Shown here piece after piece: positions 5,258-6,644 of a stretch of DNA of 6,644 nucleotides. The DNA comes from Ga0077527 sp964606765 (lineage in GTDB: Bacteria; Pseudomonadota; Gammaproteobacteria; Burkholderiales; SG8-41), in the NCBI GenBank assembly GCA_964606765.1, contig CAZSIR010000156.1:1-6644 (forward strand), given 5' to 3'. Both the position numbers and the translations under genes were made by a program. The notes beneath the pieces are model-generated. The model was not told the origin of the DNA, made no database searches, and saw only the letters and a program-made list of their open reading frames with translations. The first letter of the stretch is position 1; each line of letters starts with the position of its first letter.

Positions 5258-6250
5258 ATGGCCCGCCTGACCTGCAAACCCACCGGCATGCTGTATTGCG
5301 CCCTGATCGCCGGAACCCTGTTCACCGCGCCGTTTGCCGGCGCCGCGCAGACCGACGCCTACCCGAACAAGCCGATACGGCTGATCGTGCCCTTCCCGCC
5401 GGGCGGCGGCACCGATCTGGTCTCACGCACCATGCAGCCGGCACTCAGCGCAGCTCTGGGCCAGCAGATCCTGATCGACAACCGCGGCGGCGCCCAGGGC
5501 AGCCTGGGCACGGCCATTGCAGCCACCGCAAACCCCGATGGCTACACCCTGGTGATCGCAGAGATCGGCGCCACCGCAGTGGCGCCGGCGCTGATGCCCA
5601 ACCTGAGTTTCAATGTATCGAAGGACTTTGCCGGCATCAGCCAGTTGATCGAGCAGCCGTACATCATGACGGTGCATCCGAGCATCCAGGCCAAGACTTT
5701 GCAGGAATTCATCAAGCTCGCGCAGAGCAAACCCAATGCGCTGAATTTCGGCTCGGGCAACATCACCGCGCACATTGCGCAGGAAGCCTTTTTCCAGACC
5801 GCCAAGGTCAAGCTGACGCACATACCCTACCGCGGCTCGGGCCCCTCGGTTGCGGCCGCCGTCGGCGGTGAAGTGCAGACCCTGTTTTCCGGTCCCGGCG
5901 CGGCGATTCCCCAGATCAAGGCGGGCAAACTGCGCGCCCTGGCCGTAACCACCAGCAAGCGCGCATCCCAGCTGCCGGATGTGCCGACCCTGGCGGAACA
6001 GGGCTACAAGGGCTTTGCCATTTCCGGCTGGTACGGCCTGATGGGACCGGTGGCCATGGCCAAGCCGGCCATCGTCACCGTGAACAAGGCCGTGACCACG
6101 GTGCTCAATGGCGACACCGGCAAATTGCTGCGTGATCGCGGTTATGAACCGACGCCCACCACGCCTGCGGAATTCGACAAATTCATGCGTTCCGAGATCG
6201 ACCGCTGGGGCAAGGCCGTCAAGGCCTACAACATCAAGCCGGATTTTTAA
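5258..6250 (+). CDS. Tripartite tricarboxylate transporter substrate-binding protein (Bug/TctC family)
   Basis: Periplasmic binding protein of 330 residues, the usual size for the Bug family. It captures a small carboxylate or related ligand for a TctAB membrane partner. Residues 1-30 are a Sec signal peptide: basic start, hydrophobic core LYCALIAGTLFTAPF, and a likely cut after AGA (29/30) or GAA (30/31). Family signatures follow: YPNKPIRLIVPFPPGGGTDL (35-54), IDNRGGAQGSLG (73-84), NPDGYTL, FGSGNITAH, PYRGSGPSVAAAVGGEVQ, then GKLRALAVTTSKR, LPDVPTLAEQG and GWYGLMGP. The ligand cannot be read from sequence. No tctA or tctB is present in the window, so this is an orphan, as is common for Bug genes in Burkholderiales. 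It is divergent from the HTH-aminotransferase gene and shares its control region, suggesting linked regulation or a common substrate. Its TAA falls within the 3' end of the opposing EAL gene (17-bp overlap), and no U-tract terminator follows. Confidence 0.93.
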   Translation: MARLTCKPTGMLYCALIAGTLFTAPFAGAAQTDAYPNKPIRLIVPFPPGGGTDLVSRTMQPALSAALGQQILIDNRGGAQGSLGTAIAATANPDGYTLVIAEIGATAVAPALMPNLSFNVSKDFAGISQLIEQPYIMTVHPSIQAKTLQEFIKLAQSKPNALNFGSGNITAHIAQEAFFQTAKVKLTHIPYRGSGPSVAAAVGGEVQTLFSGPGAAIPQIKAGKLRALAVTTSKRASQLPDVPTLAEQGYKGFAISGWYGLMGPVAMAKPAIVTVNKAVTTVLNGDTGKLLRDRGYEPTPTTPAEFDKFMRSEIDRWGKAVKAYNIKPDF

Positions 6251-6644
6251 GGCTGTTGTTGCGCAGCAATGCGGCGGCGTCCGCCGCATTCAGTGGCGCG
6301 CTGAAATAATAACCCTGCATCTGGTCGCAGCCGTGCTGCAGCAGAAAATCATGCTGCTCGCGGGTTTCCACGCCTTCGGCCGTCACATCCAGCCCCAGGC
6401 TGTGCGCCATCGCAATGATGGCCTGGGCAATCGCCACGGCGCCGCTGTCGGCCGGTGTATCCAGGATGAATGAGCGGTCGATTTTCAGCGTATCGATCGG
6501 GAAGCGGCGCAGATAGGCCAGTGACGAGTAGCCGGTGCCGAAATCATCGATGGCGATGTGCAGCCCCATTTCCTTCAGCGTGCGTATCAGCAGCACGGCG
6601 CGCTTCGGATTGTGCATCACCATGCCTTCGGTGATTTCCAGCTT
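6234..6644 (-). CDS. EAL-domain cyclic-di-GMP phosphodiesterase, C-terminal part (5' end outside window)
   Basis: The frame is open to the window edge on its 5' side and ends at TGA (6236-6234), giving 136 visible residues. It is the second half of an EAL domain, which hydrolyses cyclic di-GMP to pGpG. Visible conserved sites are LEITE (residues 2-6), the metal-binding DDFGTGYSSL (D33, D34), LKIDRSFI (K54), AEGVET (E90) and QGYYFSAPL (Q110). Spacings D34-K54-E90-Q110 of 20, 36 and 20 residues equal those of the catalytic residues of RocR (D296, K316, E352, Q372), so this half looks catalytically competent. The EAL signature itself and any PAS, GGDEF or membrane part would lie outside the window. 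The methionine codon at 6623 is internal (ITEGMVMHN), not a start. The C-terminus (NAADAAALLRNNSLKNPA) runs beyond the domain and overlaps the convergent binding-protein gene. Confidence 0.95.
   Translation of the reverse strand, partial: KLEITEGMVMHNPKRAVLLIRTLKEMGLHIAIDDFGTGYSSLAYLRRFPIDTLKIDRSFILDTPADSGAVAIAQAIIAMAHSLGLDVTAEGVETREQHDFLLQHGCDQMQGYYFSAPLNAADAAALLRNNSLKNPA
6268..6290. repeat. Perfect 10-bp hairpin within the EAL gene, just after the TctC-type gene stop
   Basis: AATGCGGCGG (6268-6277), loop CGT, CCGCCGCATT (6281-6290): 10 perfect pairs around a 3-nt loop. It begins 18 nt after the TAA of the binding-protein gene and encodes Asn-Ala-Ala-Asp-Ala-Ala on the minus strand. There is no T-run after it in either direction, so it is more likely a 3'-end stabilising or factor-dependent stop signal than a classical terminator. 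Confidence 0.55.

Noticed and set aside
5172..5270. Possible leader peptide (GTG 5172 or ATG 5184 to TGA 5268-5270) overlapping the start of the TctC-type gene
   Set aside because: The frame is open, but no start codon has a ribosome-binding site at a workable distance; AAGGAG at 5150-5155 is 16 nt from the GTG and 1 nt from a TTG.

Overview
The window looks like a piece of a GC-rich betaproteobacterial (Burkholderiales/Rhodocyclales-like) chromosome. The clues are the ahcY-metF pair, a stand-alone Bug/TctC-type periplasmic binding protein (a family greatly expanded in Burkholderiales), the overall codon use, and the style of the class V aminotransferase. This assignment is inference from sequence character; no search was run.

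Layout. (1) Positions 1-2053 (+): the 3' four-fifths of ahcY (S-adenosylhomocysteine hydrolase), then metF (5,10-methylenetetrahydrofolate reductase) after a 62-nt gap with a strong Shine-Dalgarno. Together they recycle S-adenosylhomocysteine to homocysteine and supply the methyl group for making methionine. (2) 2173-3405 (+): an MgtE-type Mg2+ channel/transporter with a GTG start and a short N domain. (3) 3427-3454: a near-perfect bidirectional intrinsic terminator shared by mgtE and the convergent gene that follows. (4) 3471-4994 (-): one uninterrupted reading frame that joins an N-terminal Cro/YdaS-like helix-turn-helix domain to a complete class V (alanine/serine-glyoxylate type) PLP aminotransferase. 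A good ribosome-binding site and ATG lie exactly at the domain junction. (5) 4995-5257: an AT-rich divergent control region. It holds back-to-back promoters whose -35 boxes overlap on a perfect 12-bp palindrome, a second palindrome with the same half-sites, and an 11-bp tandem repeat in the plus-strand leader. (6) 5258-6250 (+): a secreted tripartite-tricarboxylate-transporter type binding protein. (7) 6234-6644 (-): the C-terminal part of an EAL-domain c-di-GMP phosphodiesterase. Its 3' end overlaps the binding-protein gene by 17 bp and contains a perfect 10-bp hairpin.

The part most worth attention is 3471-5257. An HTH fused ahead of a fold-type-I aminotransferase recalls the MocR/GabR regulators, but here it is built from different parts: Cro/YdaS-like instead of GntR-like HTH, and class V instead of class I/II aminotransferase. 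The fused gene sits divergent from a carboxylate-binding protein, with paired GACA-N4-TGTC dyads between them. One reading is an aminotransferase that senses its ligand and controls its own gene and a divergent uptake gene. The more conservative reading is two adjacent units (a small HTH gene and an aminotransferase) whose frames happen to be open through the junction. The sequence alone does not decide between them. The remaining genes are ordinary housekeeping or signalling genes.
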